This document shows, in pieces, positions 1-9,320 of a stretch of 64,000 nt of DNA; the stretch's first letter is position 1, and each line of letters begins with the position of its first letter. Below the pieces are notes generated by a model. That model had not been told where the DNA came from. It made no database searches and worked only from the letters and a program-made list of their open reading frames with translations. The stretch comes from Subtercola sp. GTDB lineage: Bacteria > Actinomycetota > Actinomycetes > Actinomycetales > Microbacteriaceae. The stretch is from the NCBI GenBank assembly GCA_025463745.1, contig JAODBB010000114.1, forward strand, positions 44,115-108,114, given 5' to 3'. The position numbers and the translations under genes were made by a program.

Positions 1-2294
1 GACCAGAACGACCCGCTGAGCAGCAGGCTTTCACGCGCGCGGGTCACCGCCACGTAGATGAGCCGGCGCTGTTCTTCGGCGAACCGATCGACGATGTCAT
101 CGCAATACGTGGCCTTCGCCCGAGCGAACTCGACCTGCGTCGCGACCGTGCGCCATGGCAAGAACGGCAGCTCGGCCGAATCTCCGCGAAACTCGTACGG
201 CAGTTCGCCGAAGCCGAGCCAGCCCTGTTTGCTCTGAGGTTTGCCGGGCAACTCGTCTTCGACCAGGCGAGGAATCACCACCGTGTCCCACTCCAGGCCC
301 TTGGCACCGTGGATCGTCAGAATCTGCACGGTTCCGGGCTCTGGTTCGTCGGATTGCGGCGAGAGCTTGTCGCGTTTCTCTGCCTCTTCGAGCCATGACA
401 AGAACATGCCGAGCCCGGCGGTGGAGTCGGCCGCCACGAAGGCGCTGATCTGTTCGGAGAACGCGTCGAGGCTCGCCTGGCCGAGGTACGAGCGTTCGTT
501 CGCTTGAACCTCGATGTCGAGGAGGAGTTCTTGCTTCACCAAATTGGCGAGGTCGAGCAGATCGAGCCCGGTTCGGGTTCTCAGGAAGGCGAGCTGGCGG
601 CCCGCTTCACGCAAACGCTGAAGGCCCGCCTCGGTGAAGGCCTCGAGCATCCGGTGGCCTGCCGGAGCCTCGGCGACGAAGTCGAGTGCATCAACCAGAG
701 ACCGCCCTTCGTCGGGGGCGACTGAGCTGCGCAGGCGTTGCTTCACCTCGTCGTTCAGCGAAGTGAAACGGTGGTCGCGTTCGGCCAGCCACGAAGCCAC
801 GCGGCTGAGAGCGTAGATGTCGCGCAGGCCCACGCGCCAGCGCGCGCCGGCCAGCAACCGCACGAGCTCAGACTCGGCGCTGGGGTAGTAGATCACGCGG
901 AGTGCGGCCACCAGGTCTGCGACAGCGGGTTCTTCGAGCAGGCCGCCGAGCCCGAGCACATGAAAGGGCACGCCGCGCTCGGTGAGGGCCGTCGTGAAGG
1001 CGTCGATCTTCTTGATCGAGCGGCACAGCATCGCCGCCGAGCGCTTCTCGCCCTTGGCATTCGGTATGGCGAGCTGGTCGGCGAGCCAGGCGGCGATTGC
1101 TGCGGCCTCGTCGTTGACTGTCTCGAGAAAAACCGCATCCAAAGTGCCTCGGCCGGCATCGGGGCGTGCTTCGAGCCGGTGCACCGCCACCGGTGAGAGC
1201 GCGTTGAGCGGCGCGACCAGGGTGTTTGCGGCGTCGAGCACGTGCACCGGGTTGCGCCAGCTCGTCGAGAGGGCGAATTCGGCGGCTCCGTCCGGGTCAC
1301 CCGTGAAGTCGGCCGCGAATGTCGCGAGGTTGGCGGCGCTGGCACCACGCCAGCCGTAGATCGACTGATGCGGGTCTCCGACGGCCATGACGGGATGCCC
1401 GGCGAACAGCCGCGCGAGCAGCAGGGTCTGCACGACCGACGTATCTTGGTACTCGTCGAGCAGCACCACCTTGTACCGCTCGCGATACTCGGCGACCACT
1501 CGCGGAACCCGCTCGGTGATGGCGAGCGCCAGCGCTACTTGGTCGGAGAACTCGACGAAGCCGCGCCTGATCTTCTCCCGCCCGAACTGCTCGGCCAGAT
1601 CGACCAGCACCGGCAGGGCGCGCACGATCTTCACCGAGTCGCGCAACATGGCGTTCGGCGCGGACGCACCAGGGCCTGTCTTGCCGGTGGGCAGCAGTTC
1701 GAGGGCCGCAAAGTCGGCGGCCATCGACGTGACGGAATCGGGGTCGACCACGTTTTCACTAATGGCGCGGCTGAGTGTCAGCACCGCCTCGGTGATCGAG
1801 TCGAGAGATCGGTCGAGATCGAGCAGCCGATCATCCGTACTCGCCGTCACCAGCCGCCGGGCGATCTGCCACGCCGACGCTTCGCTCAGAATGTTCGAGT
1901 CGCCTTCTCGGCCGATGAGCAGCGCATTGTCGCGAAAAATCGCGTTCGCGAAAGAGTTGTAGGTGGCCACAGTGGGCGCGTCGAACGGGTCGAAAACGGC
2001 GTCGGTGAGGTTCGCTGCGGCGAGCTGATCGATGCGCGAACGAATACGCTGGGCCAGCTCTCCGGCCGCCTTGCGTGTGAAGGTGAGCCCCAGCACCTCG
2101 GTGATCTCGACCTGCTTGTTGGCGAGCAGCCACACGACTCGATTGGCCATGGTCTCGGTCTTACCGCTGCCCGCGCCCGCGATCACGATGCTCGGGCCGA
2201 GCGGCGCCTCGATGACGGCCTGCTGCTGAGCCGTGGGCGGCGGCAGGTGCAGAGCGGCGGCGATCGCGGCGGCGCTGACCGGCAACTCTTTCAT
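1..2294 (-). CDS. adnB: AdnB-like UvrD-family ATP-dependent helicase/nuclease, C-terminus off the left edge
   Basis: This is a superfamily 1A DNA helicase, here the first 764 residues of a longer protein. Visible motifs are Walker A GAGSGKTET (about residues 40-48), motif II DEYQD (about 278), GDPHQSIYGWRGA (about 302-314), TIHGAKGLEWD (about 658) and VAVTRARES (about 745), so the motor looks catalytically complete. The start is the ATG whose first bases form a 4-bp ATGA overlap with the stop of the upstream helicase-nuclease gene, so the two are translationally coupled. In mycobacteria the equivalent adjacent pair (AdnA then AdnB) forms a heterodimeric end-resection motor-nuclease, the functional counterpart of RecBCD/AddAB. 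AdnB carries a RecB-type nuclease at its C-terminus, which would lie outside this window. The helicase call is secure. The AdnB name rests on gene order and motif completeness. Confidence 0.88.
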   Translation of the reverse strand, partial: MKELPVSAAAIAAALHLPPPTAQQQAVIEAPLGPSIVIAGAGSGKTETMANRVVWLLANKQVEITEVLGLTFTRKAAGELAQRIRSRIDQLAAANLTDAVFDPFDAPTVATYNSFANAIFRDNALLIGREGDSNILSEASAWQIARRLVTASTDDRLLDLDRSLDSITEAVLTLSRAISENVVDPDSVTSMAADFAALELLPTGKTGPGASAPNAMLRDSVKIVRALPVLVDLAEQFGREKIRRGFVEFSDQVALALAITERVPRVVAEYRERYKVVLLDEYQDTSVVQTLLLARLFAGHPVMAVGDPHQSIYGWRGASAANLATFAADFTGDPDGAAEFALSTSWRNPVHVLDAANTLVAPLNALSPVAVHRLEARPDAGRGTLDAVFLETVNDEAAAIAAWLADQLAIPNAKGEKRSAAMLCRSIKKIDAFTTALTERGVPFHVLGLGGLLEEPAVADLVAALRVIYYPSAESELVRLLAGARWRVGLRDIYALSRVASWLAERDHRFTSLNDEVKQRLRSSVAPDEGRSLVDALDFVAEAPAGHRMLEAFTEAGLQRLREAGRQLAFLRTRTGLDLLDLANLVKQELLLDIEVQANERSYLGQASLDAFSEQISAFVAADSTAGLGMFLSWLEEAEKRDKLSPQSDEPEPGTVQILTIHGAKGLEWDTVVIPRLVEDELPGKPQSKQGWLGFGELPYEFRGDSAELPFLPWRTVATQVEFARAKATYCDDIVDRFAEEQRRLIYVAVTRARESLLLSGSFW

Positions 2295-5200
2295 GCGCTC
2301 ACCGCTTTCACGAGTTGGATGCGATAGTTCCAGCGCCCATGAGGGTCACGTTCGTCAAGACCCTCACGGCCCGGAAAGACCGAGCCGGCCATGCCCTCGG
2401 CCGCGGTTTGGATGCGCTGCCGCAACTCCGCCTCGGTTTCGGGGCTCAGTGGAGCCTGCGCGAGCAGCTTGTACTGCACCTTGTTCGCGCCGCTGCCCGA
2501 GGTCACCGCCACGTAGAGCAGCACGGCGCCATCGCTGGCCAGGGGTTCGTGGGGGGCAGGGTCGGGTGCGGTGGGCTCCAAAGCAGCAGCCTCGGGTGCG
2601 GGCGGCGGCTCCGGAGCGGCAGCCTCGGTCGCGGCACGTTCCGGGTCGGCAGGTTCGCGCGCGAGAGCGTCTGGCTCTGCTTCGACCCGCCCTTTGCCAA
2701 TCAGCCCCGCGGCGAGCGCGAGCTGGTAGCTGCCGAGTTGCGCGTGCTGCTCGACCGCCGCCGCCTTCGGGGTGGAGTTGCCCGTCTTCAAATCGACGAC
2801 ACTGACGCGGCCGTTCGAATGCAGCTCAACCCGATCGGCCGTGCCGCGAAGCCGGGCGCGACCCACATCGAGCGCGAAGCTCTCTTCGCCACCCAGTAGT
2901 GTGCCGCCGTCGCGCTCGAACTGCTGCAGGTACTCCGAAAGGCCGCGCACCTTCGTCTCGGTGCGCCGCCGCTCACGTTCGCCGAGCCACGGCGACTCGA
3001 AGTGCAATTCGTTCCAGCGTTCGTCGAGTTCGTTCCAGAGCGCGACCACACTGAGGTCTGGGTTCTGCTGTTTCGTCACTTCTTCCATCACAGAATGCAA
3101 CAACGTGCCGATTCCGGCGGGCAGCCCGAACGTTCCGCCCGAAACCTTGTCGATGTACCAGGCCAGCGGTGACTTCTCGAACGTCTCGAGCTTCGAGGGC
3201 GATACTTCGACCACAGCATCGGGGTCGGTCAGGTCGACAAGGTCTTCGAGGGTCGACGGCTCCAGAAGCCCGTACCACGACTCCGGATGCGCGCCCGGAA
3301 CCCCCTCGGCGGCCAGCCGTGCGAGCGCGGCGGCCGCACCGGGGTCACCCGTCTCAACCAGTCTGCGACGCAGCACTCCGGTCAGCGACCGCAACGAGAG
3401 CGGATGCCCGGAGCCGCGAACCTCGACCCGCGGGTACCCCGGTTCTGCCGAGCCCCCCGCGGCGACACACGCGGGAACACCCGCGGAACGCCCGTCGCCC
3501 GGCGTCGTCGCCGGCGTCGTCGCCGACGTCGTTGCCGCCGGCGTGTCAGTGCCGAGCAGGTCGATCGTAACCGGGGTGGCCTCAGCGATATCGCCCTCGG
3601 AATCAAAATCGAAGAGGGCTACCGAGGGCTCCGCCCGGCGGCCGTTGCTGTCGTCACCGTTCTCCGCAGCCACACCACTCTGCGCAGCCGCACCACTCTG
3701 CGCAGCCGCACCACTCTCCGCAGCCACACCACTCTGCGCGGCCACACCACTCTCCGCAGCCGCACCACTCTGCGCAGCCACGCCCGCGGCCGCGGCAGCT
3801 GCCACGCGTGCCCCTGCCACCCCGGCCGCTGCACGATCGGGGCTCTCACCCTGGCCGGGCGCATCCAGCGCCAAGCGGGTGAACGGCGACGGCTGCTCGT
3901 CGTCGTTCGCGACGGCGCTCAGCACGACCTGGGTGGTGGCACGCGAGGCGGCGAGTACGAACATCCGCAGCTCGTCGCCGAGCACCTCTGCGCGTTCATC
4001 GACGTCGCGAACGGGTTGCGCCGCCACGATCGCGCTCAGCCGATCGGGGTGCAGCAGCGACCCGCGCAGCCGCAGGTTCGGCCACACCGACTCCTGCAGC
4101 CGGGCAATCACCACCACCTCGAACTGCGCACCGATGACACCGTTCGGGGTGGAGATCACCACGGCGTCGCTCGCCGACCGGGGCGACAGCGAGTCTTCGG
4201 CGACCTCGGCTTCGAGCAACCCTACGAAGAAGTCGGTGGCGGGGCGGTTCGGCGTGCGTTCGACGAATCGTTTCGCGGCCGTGAACACCCCCACCACGCC
4301 GTCGAGGTTGCGGTTCGCTTCGTCGGCGAGGATGCCCGAGCCCTTCGACTGCGCCAGCCACTGTTCACTCAGGCCGCTGTGGCTGAACAACTGCCACAGC
4401 AGTTCTTCGGCACTTGCCCCCTCCTCGTTGAGGCTGCGCACCGCGTCGAGGTTCTGGGCGAGCCTGCCCACCCGGCGTGCGGGTGCGGAATCGATGGTGA
4501 CAAGACGGCCCGGGTGCGTCAGCGCGTCGCGCAAGAGTTCTTCGGCGGTACGCCTGCCGTCGCCCGCGAGTTCTTCTTGCCGCAGCGACAGCCGCAACCG
4601 CCGCAGCGACACCGCATCAAGACTGCCGAACGGGCCGAGCAGTAACTCGGTGATGCGGTCATCGGTGAGGTCGAGTGCGCCGATGGCGAGCATGACGGCA
4701 CTCATGAGCTGACGCGCCGCGTAATCGTCGCGCAGAGCGAGGCCCCCGGTCACCGTGGTGGTGGGAACCTCGGCGAGCGCCAACCCGCGCGAGAACGACG
4801 ACAGCAGCGCGCCCGACCGCACGACGACAGCCATGTCGCTCCAGGGCACGCCGCGCAGCAAGTGGTGTTCACGCAGCAGCTGGGCGATGGCGGCGACCTC
4901 GCCGGCGGTCGACGCGGCGACGATGCGCCGCACGGGTTCGACGCCGCCCGCCGCCGCCCGCCCTGAGGCCGCGGCACCATCCGCGCCGGTCGCACCACTC
5001 GCGCCGGTCGTAGCCGCCGCACTCGCAGCGCCCGTCCCATCCCTGGCACCAGTTGTACCAGCCGCACTCGCAGCGCCCGTCCCATCCCTGGCACCAGTAG
5101 TACCAGCTGCGCCCGCAGCGCCCGTCCCACCACGCGCACCAGCAGCACCCGAATCCTCGGCGTCGGCGTGCGCACCGGGCCCCACGGCCCGCGCCGCCCG

Positions 5201-6208
5201 CTGACGCCCCGCCGCAGCCGCCCCGACGCGCGCCGTCGCCCGATCGACCAGGCCCCGGATGCCCGGCCCGTGCCGATACACCGTCGACAAGTACAGCGGC
5301 TCAGCGGCCGGCACGGCGAGCGCAGCACCGAGGCGCCCGAGGCTGTCTTTCTCGCCGCCGTGAAAGCTCGTCGTCGCGACATCCGGGTCGCCGAACGCGA
5401 TCACCGAAACACCGCGGCGGGCCAGGGTCGACAAAAAGTTCACGGCGCCGGTGGCGAGTTCCTGAAAATCGTCGACCAGCACGAGCCGCAACGCGCTGAT
5501 CCCGGCAGCGCCCCCACCGCCGGCGATGCCACCGGCGGTGCCGGCCTCGCCACGAACCACCACCAAGCGCGCCGCCGCGATCAGCTCGGCCGAATCGAGG
5601 TGCGCTTCGTCGAGGCCGGCGACGACGGCGCCGTATTCCGCGGCGAACTCGCCTGCCGCCACCCACTCCGGCACGTCGTGGAACCGCCCGAGTTCACTGA
5701 GCTCGTGGGGTGACACGCCGTCTTCCGTCGCCCGCATCAGCAGCTCGCGCAGTTCTGTGCGAAACCCGCGCAGTGCGCGCACGTCTGCGGTCAGCGGCTG
5801 CGGCCACTCCGGCCCGGTGCCGTCGGCCAGGTGCCCGGCGAGAATCTCGGCGATGATGCGGTCTTGTTCGGCACCCGTCAGAAGAGTGGGCTGCGGCAGC
5901 CCGGCCCAGGCCGCCTCGGCCTGAACGATCTGAAAGGCCAGCGAGTTCACGGTGCGGGCGAGCGGCCCGTTGGTCGGCAAACCGAGTCGTAAGGCGAGTC
6001 GATCGCGCAGTCGCGTGGCGGCCTGGCGCGTGGGAGTCAGCACGACGAGCTGCGACGGGTCGAAGCCCCGCTGCAGAACCCGGTCGGCCACGAGCTCGAC
6101 AAGGGTGTGGGTCTTGCCCGAGCCTGGCGCGCCGATCACCGCGACGGTCACGCCGTCGGGCAGCGCCACGACAGACCGCTGAGATTGGTCCAAACCCGAA
6201 GAAGTCAC
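2291..6208 (-). CDS. adnA: AdnA-like UvrD-type helicase with C-terminal RecB (PD-(D/E)XK) nuclease domain
   Basis: This protein of about 1305 residues is the first gene of a coupled helicase-nuclease pair. Walker A GAPGSGKTHT lies near residues 26-35. The motif II region reads VLVDDFQEL, a degenerate form of DExQ. The last ~300 residues carry a RecB-like nuclease with GTLLHSVMEE, GTADRVE, VVDLKTG and QLGSYQLAL. Two in-frame minisatellites (period 15 and 6 residues) and a Pro/Glu/Ala-rich insert within the nuclease domain make it longer than the roughly 1050-1100 residues usual for the family. The start is uncertain: a GTG at 6208 gives a family-like N-terminus, and an in-frame TTG at 6238 adds 10 residues. 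No clear ribosome site is seen for either. Inferred role: double-strand-break end processing, with its partner supplying the main motor. Confidence 0.85.
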   Translation of the reverse strand: MTSSGLDQSQRSVVALPDGVTVAVIGAPGSGKTHTLVELVADRVLQRGFDPSQLVVLTPTRQAATRLRDRLALRLGLPTNGPLARTVNSLAFQIVQAEAAWAGLPQPTLLTGAEQDRIIAEILAGHLADGTGPEWPQPLTADVRALRGFRTELRELLMRATEDGVSPHELSELGRFHDVPEWVAAGEFAAEYGAVVAGLDEAHLDSAELIAAARLVVVRGEAGTAGGIAGGGGAAGISALRLVLVDDFQELATGAVNFLSTLARRGVSVIAFGDPDVATTSFHGGEKDSLGRLGAALAVPAAEPLYLSTVYRHGPGIRGLVDRATARVGAAAAGRQRAARAVGPGAHADAEDSGAAGARGGTGAAGAAGTTGARDGTGAASAAGTTGARDGTGAASAAATTGASGATGADGAAASGRAAAGGVEPVRRIVAASTAGEVAAIAQLLREHHLLRGVPWSDMAVVVRSGALLSSFSRGLALAEVPTTTVTGGLALRDDYAARQLMSAVMLAIGALDLTDDRITELLLGPFGSLDAVSLRRLRLSLRQEELAGDGRRTAEELLRDALTHPGRLVTIDSAPARRVGRLAQNLDAVRSLNEEGASAEELLWQLFSHSGLSEQWLAQSKGSGILADEANRNLDGVVGVFTAAKRFVERTPNRPATDFFVGLLEAEVAEDSLSPRSASDAVVISTPNGVIGAQFEVVVIARLQESVWPNLRLRGSLLHPDRLSAIVAAQPVRDVDERAEVLGDELRMFVLAASRATTQVVLSAVANDDEQPSPFTRLALDAPGQGESPDRAAAGVAGARVAAAAAAGVAAQSGAAAESGVAAQSGVAAESGAAAQSGAAAQSGVAAENGDDSNGRRAEPSVALFDFDSEGDIAEATPVTIDLLGTDTPAATTSATTPATTPGDGRSAGVPACVAAGGSAEPGYPRVEVRGSGHPLSLRSLTGVLRRRLVETGDPGAAAALARLAAEGVPGAHPESWYGLLEPSTLEDLVDLTDPDAVVEVSPSKLETFEKSPLAWYIDKVSGGTFGLPAGIGTLLHSVMEEVTKQQNPDLSVVALWNELDERWNELHFESPWLGERERRRTETKVRGLSEYLQQFERDGGTLLGGEESFALDVGRARLRGTADRVELHSNGRVSVVDLKTGNSTPKAAAVEQHAQLGSYQLALAAGLIGKGRVEAEPDALAREPADPERAATEAAAPEPPPAPEAAALEPTAPDPAPHEPLASDGAVLLYVAVTSGSGANKVQYKLLAQAPLSPETEAELRQRIQTAAEGMAGSVFPGREGLDERDPHGRWNYRIQLVKAVSA
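3667..3774. repeat. 18-bp in-frame minisatellite inside adnA-like gene
   Basis: Six consecutive 18-bp units of the type GCAGCCRCACCACTCTSC, followed by a decayed seventh. On the coding (minus) strand each unit encodes six residues such as GVAAQS or GAAAES. The repeat keeps the reading frame and lies in a low-complexity linker before the C-terminal nuclease region. Confidence 0.9.
5016..5150. repeat. 45-bp in-frame minisatellite inside adnA-like gene
   Basis: Three units of 45 bp begin at 5016, 5061 and 5106; the first two are nearly identical and the third has diverged. On the coding strand each encodes about 15 residues of the type TTGARDGTGAASAAG. The frame is preserved, so the number of copies could vary without breaking the gene. 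Confidence 0.88.
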
Positions 6209-6403
6209 GACTGCAAAGCTAGCGCGACCGGCCGACAATCAGGCGACAGCATCGCTACGCCGATGGGATGCGCGACGAGACCGCGGCGTGTTCGCTTACG
6301 GCGAGTGCCGCTCGGCCCGTCCGGGCGCTGCCGGGCATCCGATCTGCCGTAATCTTCTTGGGTGGGCTAGCACAAGCCACGTCACAGTTGAAAGGCACAC
6401 CTG

Positions 6404-6628
6404 GTGGATATTCGTATCGGCATTACCCAATCTCCTCGCGAACTGAGCTTCGAATCGAGTCAGTCACCTGATGAAATCGAGAAGATCGTCTCTGAGGCCC
6501 TCGCCACCGGCACCGGCCACCTCTCGCTGAAAGACAGCAAGGGCAATCTGTACCTGGTTCCCGTCACAGGCCTCGCCTACGTCGAGATCGGCACAGAAGA
6601 GAACCGCCGCATCGGTTTCGTCGGCTAA
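6404..6628 (+). CDS. DUF3107 family protein
   Basis: A 74-residue protein of the actinobacterial DUF3107 family (mycobacterial TB9.4 type), beginning MDIRIGITQSPREL and ending IGFVG. The start is GTG, with an AAAGG ribosome site about 9 bases upstream. It lies divergent from the helicase-nuclease pair, as its mycobacterial homologue lies near that pair. The molecular function is not established. The short beta-rich sequence has no membrane segment or signal peptide, so it is cytoplasmic. Confidence 0.9.
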   Translation: MDIRIGITQSPRELSFESSQSPDEIEKIVSEALATGTGHLSLKDSKGNLYLVPVTGLAYVEIGTEENRRIGFVG

Positions 6629-6638
6629 GTTCGTCGCT

Positions 6639-6941
6639 ATGGAACTGCTTTTCATCGTCTTGGCCGGCATCATCATGGGTGCCCTCGCGCGGTACCTTTT
6701 TCCGCTGCGCGACACGCACGGAGTCGTGCTCATGCCGGCCGTCGGTGGAATCACCGCAGCCATCGTCTGGGAGATCCTGACCTGGCTGAACTGGCCGTGG
6801 GACGGCGGGTGGATCTGGGTGGTCACGGTCGTCGTGACCGCTCTGGTCGTGGGCATCACGGCGCCGGTGCTGGGGCGCACCCGTCGTGCGCACGACCGCG
6901 CGCAACTCACCGCGCTGCTCTCGCCCAAGGCCCGGGCCTAG
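6639..6941 (+). CDS. Small three-helix membrane protein
   Basis: This 100-residue protein lies 10 bp after the DUF3107 stop and is probably co-transcribed with it. It has three hydrophobic stretches: about residues 2-20 (LLFIVLAGIIMGALARYLF), 30-48 and 58-80. A short Arg-rich cytoplasmic tail (GRTRRAHDR) follows. The N-terminal IIMGALARYLFP resembles the small GlsB/YeaQ/YmgE (transglycosylase-associated) membrane proteins, but the match is too weak to name it so. It is probably an integral cytoplasmic-membrane protein of unknown role. Confidence 0.75.
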   Translation: MELLFIVLAGIIMGALARYLFPLRDTHGVVLMPAVGGITAAIVWEILTWLNWPWDGGWIWVVTVVVTALVVGITAPVLGRTRRAHDRAQLTALLSPKARA

Positions 6942-6972
6942 GCACGCCCCGAAACCCGGCGCGGGCAACCGG

Positions 6973-8205
6973 ATGCACGAACCACCACTCGAACGGGCGC
7001 GACTGCTCGACGCCGCCGACCCGCTCGCCGCTCATCGCGCGCTGTTCGTGAGCGCCGACCTGGCAGGCGCCGCCGTCGTCTCCTACCTCGACGGCAACTC
7101 ACTCGGCCGCCCGCTGAAGTCGGTCGCCCCGGCCCTCGCGAGCTTCGTCGAAACCGGCTGGGGCGAGCGCCTCATTCGCGGCTGGGATGAAGAGTGGATT
7201 CAGCTGCCCACCGTCATCGGCGACGAACTCGCCGCCGCCGCGCTCGGCGCCGCACCGGGCCAGACACTCATCGGCGACTCGACGACGGTTCTGCTGTACA
7301 AGCTGATTCGCGCCGCCGTCGCCGCCCGCCCCGAACGCACCGAGATCGTCGCCGACACCGACAACTTTCCGACTGACCGGTATCTCGTCGAGGGCATCGC
7401 CGACGAGCGTGGTCTCTCGGTACGCTGGGTCACCACATCTCCCGACGCAGGTCTCACCGCCGAACAACTCGCAGGCGTGCTGAGCGAACGCACCGCCGTC
7501 GTTCTGGTCAGCCACGTGGCGTACCGCTCGGGGTTTCTCGCCGATCTGCCCGAACTCACCCGCCTCAGCCACGAAGCCGGGGCGCTCATCGTGGCCGATC
7601 TCTGTCATTCTGTGGGCAGTGTTCCCCTCGAACTCGATGCCTGGGGCGTCGACATCGCGGTCGGATGCACGTACAAATACCTGAACGGAGGGCCGGGTTC
7701 GCCCGCCTTCGTCTACGTGCGGCACGCCCTTCACGACGAACTGAGCCAGCCCATCCAGGGCTGGCTCGGCCACGCCGAACCCTTCGCCATGGGCCCCTCT
7801 TACGAACCCGCCCACGGCGTGCGGCGCTTTCAGAGCGGCACTCCCCCGGTGGTCGGCATGCTGGCCATGCGCGAAATGATCGCGCTGATCGGGCACGCCG
7901 GAATCCGCGCGGTTCGCACGAAGTCGGTGGCGCTCACCGAATTCACGATCGAGCTCGCCGACGAGCTGCTCGCGCCGTACGGAGTCGTGGTGACCTCACC
8001 ACGTCAGGCGGCGTGGCGCGGCAGTCACGTCACGCTCGATCATCCGGAGTTCAAGGGTGTGGTCGCCGAGCTGTGGCGGGGCGGAGTGATTCCCGACTTC
8101 CGCGCACCGTTCGGTCTGCGGGTGGGGCTGTCACCGTTGTCGACGAGCTTCGACGAGGTGGCCGTCGGGCTCGGCGCGGTTCGCGACGCCCTCGCCCGCG
8201 GCTGA
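6973..8205 (+). CDS. kynU: Kynureninase
   Basis: A PLP-dependent class V aminotransferase-fold enzyme of 410 residues that cleaves kynurenine to anthranilate and alanine in tryptophan degradation. Family markers are SYLDGNSLGRP near the N-terminus, LIRGWDEEW, the phosphate/PLP block DLCHSVGSVPLEL and the Schiff-base lysine in CTYKYLNGGPGSPAFVYV. The ATG at 6973 is preferred over an upstream frame-open ATG at 6886, because the latter would overlap the preceding gene by 56 bp and add low-quality sequence. No tryptophan dioxygenase or formamidase gene lies nearby, so it may work alone in salvage or with genes elsewhere. Confidence 0.87.
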   Translation: MHEPPLERARLLDAADPLAAHRALFVSADLAGAAVVSYLDGNSLGRPLKSVAPALASFVETGWGERLIRGWDEEWIQLPTVIGDELAAAALGAAPGQTLIGDSTTVLLYKLIRAAVAARPERTEIVADTDNFPTDRYLVEGIADERGLSVRWVTTSPDAGLTAEQLAGVLSERTAVVLVSHVAYRSGFLADLPELTRLSHEAGALIVADLCHSVGSVPLELDAWGVDIAVGCTYKYLNGGPGSPAFVYVRHALHDELSQPIQGWLGHAEPFAMGPSYEPAHGVRRFQSGTPPVVGMLAMREMIALIGHAGIRAVRTKSVALTEFTIELADELLAPYGVVVTSPRQAAWRGSHVTLDHPEFKGVVAELWRGGVIPDFRAPFGLRVGLSPLSTSFDEVAVGLGAVRDALARG

Positions 8206-8250
8206 CGGCGGCGGCGCGCACCCGGCGGCCCCTGCCCACACGCTGACGGC

Positions 8251-8332
8251 GGTGCCACGTTTGTGACTTTCGGCGGAGCACACGCCATCTGCCGCCGTAG
8301 GTGCGACTCATTGCCTCAACTCCGACGAAAGT
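8251..8332. repeat. Imperfect palindrome between convergent genes
   Basis: ACTTTCGGCGGAG at 8266-8278 pairs with CTCCGACGAAAGT at 8320-8332 (12 of 13 bases), with partly complementary sequence inside. It sits between kynU and the ferritin-fold gene, which converge, so it could act as a terminator in both directions. It shares GCACCTACG-type sequence with the palindrome at 38532-38593. Confidence 0.4.
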
Positions 8333-8356
8333 GGAGAGGCCGGTCGTGGTGGGCTG

Positions 8357-9127
8357 CTAGGCGGTCAGTCCGAGGCCGTCCATGCGGCGGCTGTGTTTCG
8401 CAATGAGCTCGGTGAACACCGGCTCGATGCGCTGCTCATCGGTGCGCACATTTCCGCTGTGATGGATGGCCGAACGAGCGACCAACAGCGTGTCGCCCAC
8501 CAGACGCCGGCCCCAGAGCGCCAGACGCGAGCCGAGCGTCGAGTCTTCGGCGATCGCATCCGACAGCAGAGTCTCGATGACTTCGCGGCCGGTCTCGGAG
8601 TCGACGATACGCGCTGCCCTCGGCCCGACATCGCCGTCGATACCCGCCGCCAGCAGAATGAAGAAGTCGTCGAGGATGCCCGCGGTGATGTAGACACTGG
8701 TGAGCGACTCGTACCAGTCGGCCCCGCGAACGACCGCCGCATAGCTGTCGATGGCCGGCGCGAACGGCGCCATGACCACTGCAGGGTCGTCGACCAGCCG
8801 CCGCAGTTCGGCGATCAACCGCTCGTGTTTGTCGAGCGCGAAACCCGAAGCCGGCGAGAGCACTTCTTTGGCATTCACCGTGGGTGCGAGCATCAGAGCG
8901 CGGGCCAGAGCTTCGAAGATGGAGAGCTGGATGTACGCCGCCTGCCCGAGGTACGGCACCAGCTCGGGCGTCAGTTCGGCGAGGTTCACGCGCAGCGCCT
9001 GGTCTGCGGCTCGCCGAGGCTTCAGCCGCGGAACCTCGAGGCGCACCGCCGGGCGCTTGAAAACGTCGAACACGGCCCTGAGTCTACCGGCTGGCGCTGG
9101 GCACCGCCGAGCCGCTTCGGAGGGCAT
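8357..9127 (-). CDS. Ferritin-like fold protein (MiaE-like diiron family)
   Basis: An actinobacterial ferritin-like helical-bundle protein, up to 256 residues. It is syntenic with the mycobacterial protein encoded next to rhlE. Helical blocks include AAYIQLSIFEALARALML, HERLIAELRRLV, ADWYESLTSVYITAGILDDF and GDTLLVARSAIH. The E in IFEALAR and the Y-E/D pattern are where diiron ligands would lie, but a full EXXH ligand set is not evident, so metal binding is uncertain. ATG at 9127 has an AGAGG upstream but gives an Arg/Ala-rich leader. GTG at 9073 (239 residues) would begin VFDVFKRPAV and looks more family-like. It is divergent from the DEAD-box gene. Confidence 0.72.
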   Translation of the reverse strand: MPSEAARRCPAPAGRLRAVFDVFKRPAVRLEVPRLKPRRAADQALRVNLAELTPELVPYLGQAAYIQLSIFEALARALMLAPTVNAKEVLSPASGFALDKHERLIAELRRLVDDPAVVMAPFAPAIDSYAAVVRGADWYESLTSVYITAGILDDFFILLAAGIDGDVGPRAARIVDSETGREVIETLLSDAIAEDSTLGSRLALWGRRLVGDTLLVARSAIHHSGNVRTDEQRIEPVFTELIAKHSRRMDGLGLTA

Positions 9128-9290
9128 TCATGCCTCTTCGGGAATATTCTGTTCGCGTCAAGCGTGTGCCGAAAGCGCGGTAAGCGCGGATGCGCGGCTA
9201 AACTATGCATAGCCCTGACACGAATCGGGGCCTCTACGCCTCAGCCAGGCGCCATCGCCGGCCACCCCGCCGCGCAGGTTACGCGTTCGG

Positions 9291-9320
9291 CTCGATCCGC
9301 TCAGAACCTCCCGGATCGAG
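9291..9320 (+). promoter_or_regulatory. Hairpin in the long leader of the DEAD-box helicase gene
   Basis: CTCGATCCG (9291-9299) and CGGATCGAG (9312-9320) form a perfect 9-bp stem with a 12-base loop, about 80 bases ahead of the GTG start. The stretch 9128-9399 between the divergent genes has no convincing gene. It probably contains both promoters and a structured 5' untranslated leader. Confidence 0.4.

Noticed and set aside
3667..3774. Possible CRISPR array
   Set aside because: Units are contiguous 18-bp repeats with no unique spacers and they code in frame, so this is a coding minisatellite.
2772..4712. Plus-strand open frame with Ser/Ala-rich repeats, opposite the adnA-like gene
   Set aside because: Its repeats are the antisense reading of the in-frame minisatellite at 3667-3774; the minus-strand frame has the nuclease motifs.
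6886..6972. Kynureninase start at 6886
   Set aside because: Overlaps the small membrane protein gene and adds Arg/Pro-rich sequence; ATG 6973 gives the family N-terminus.
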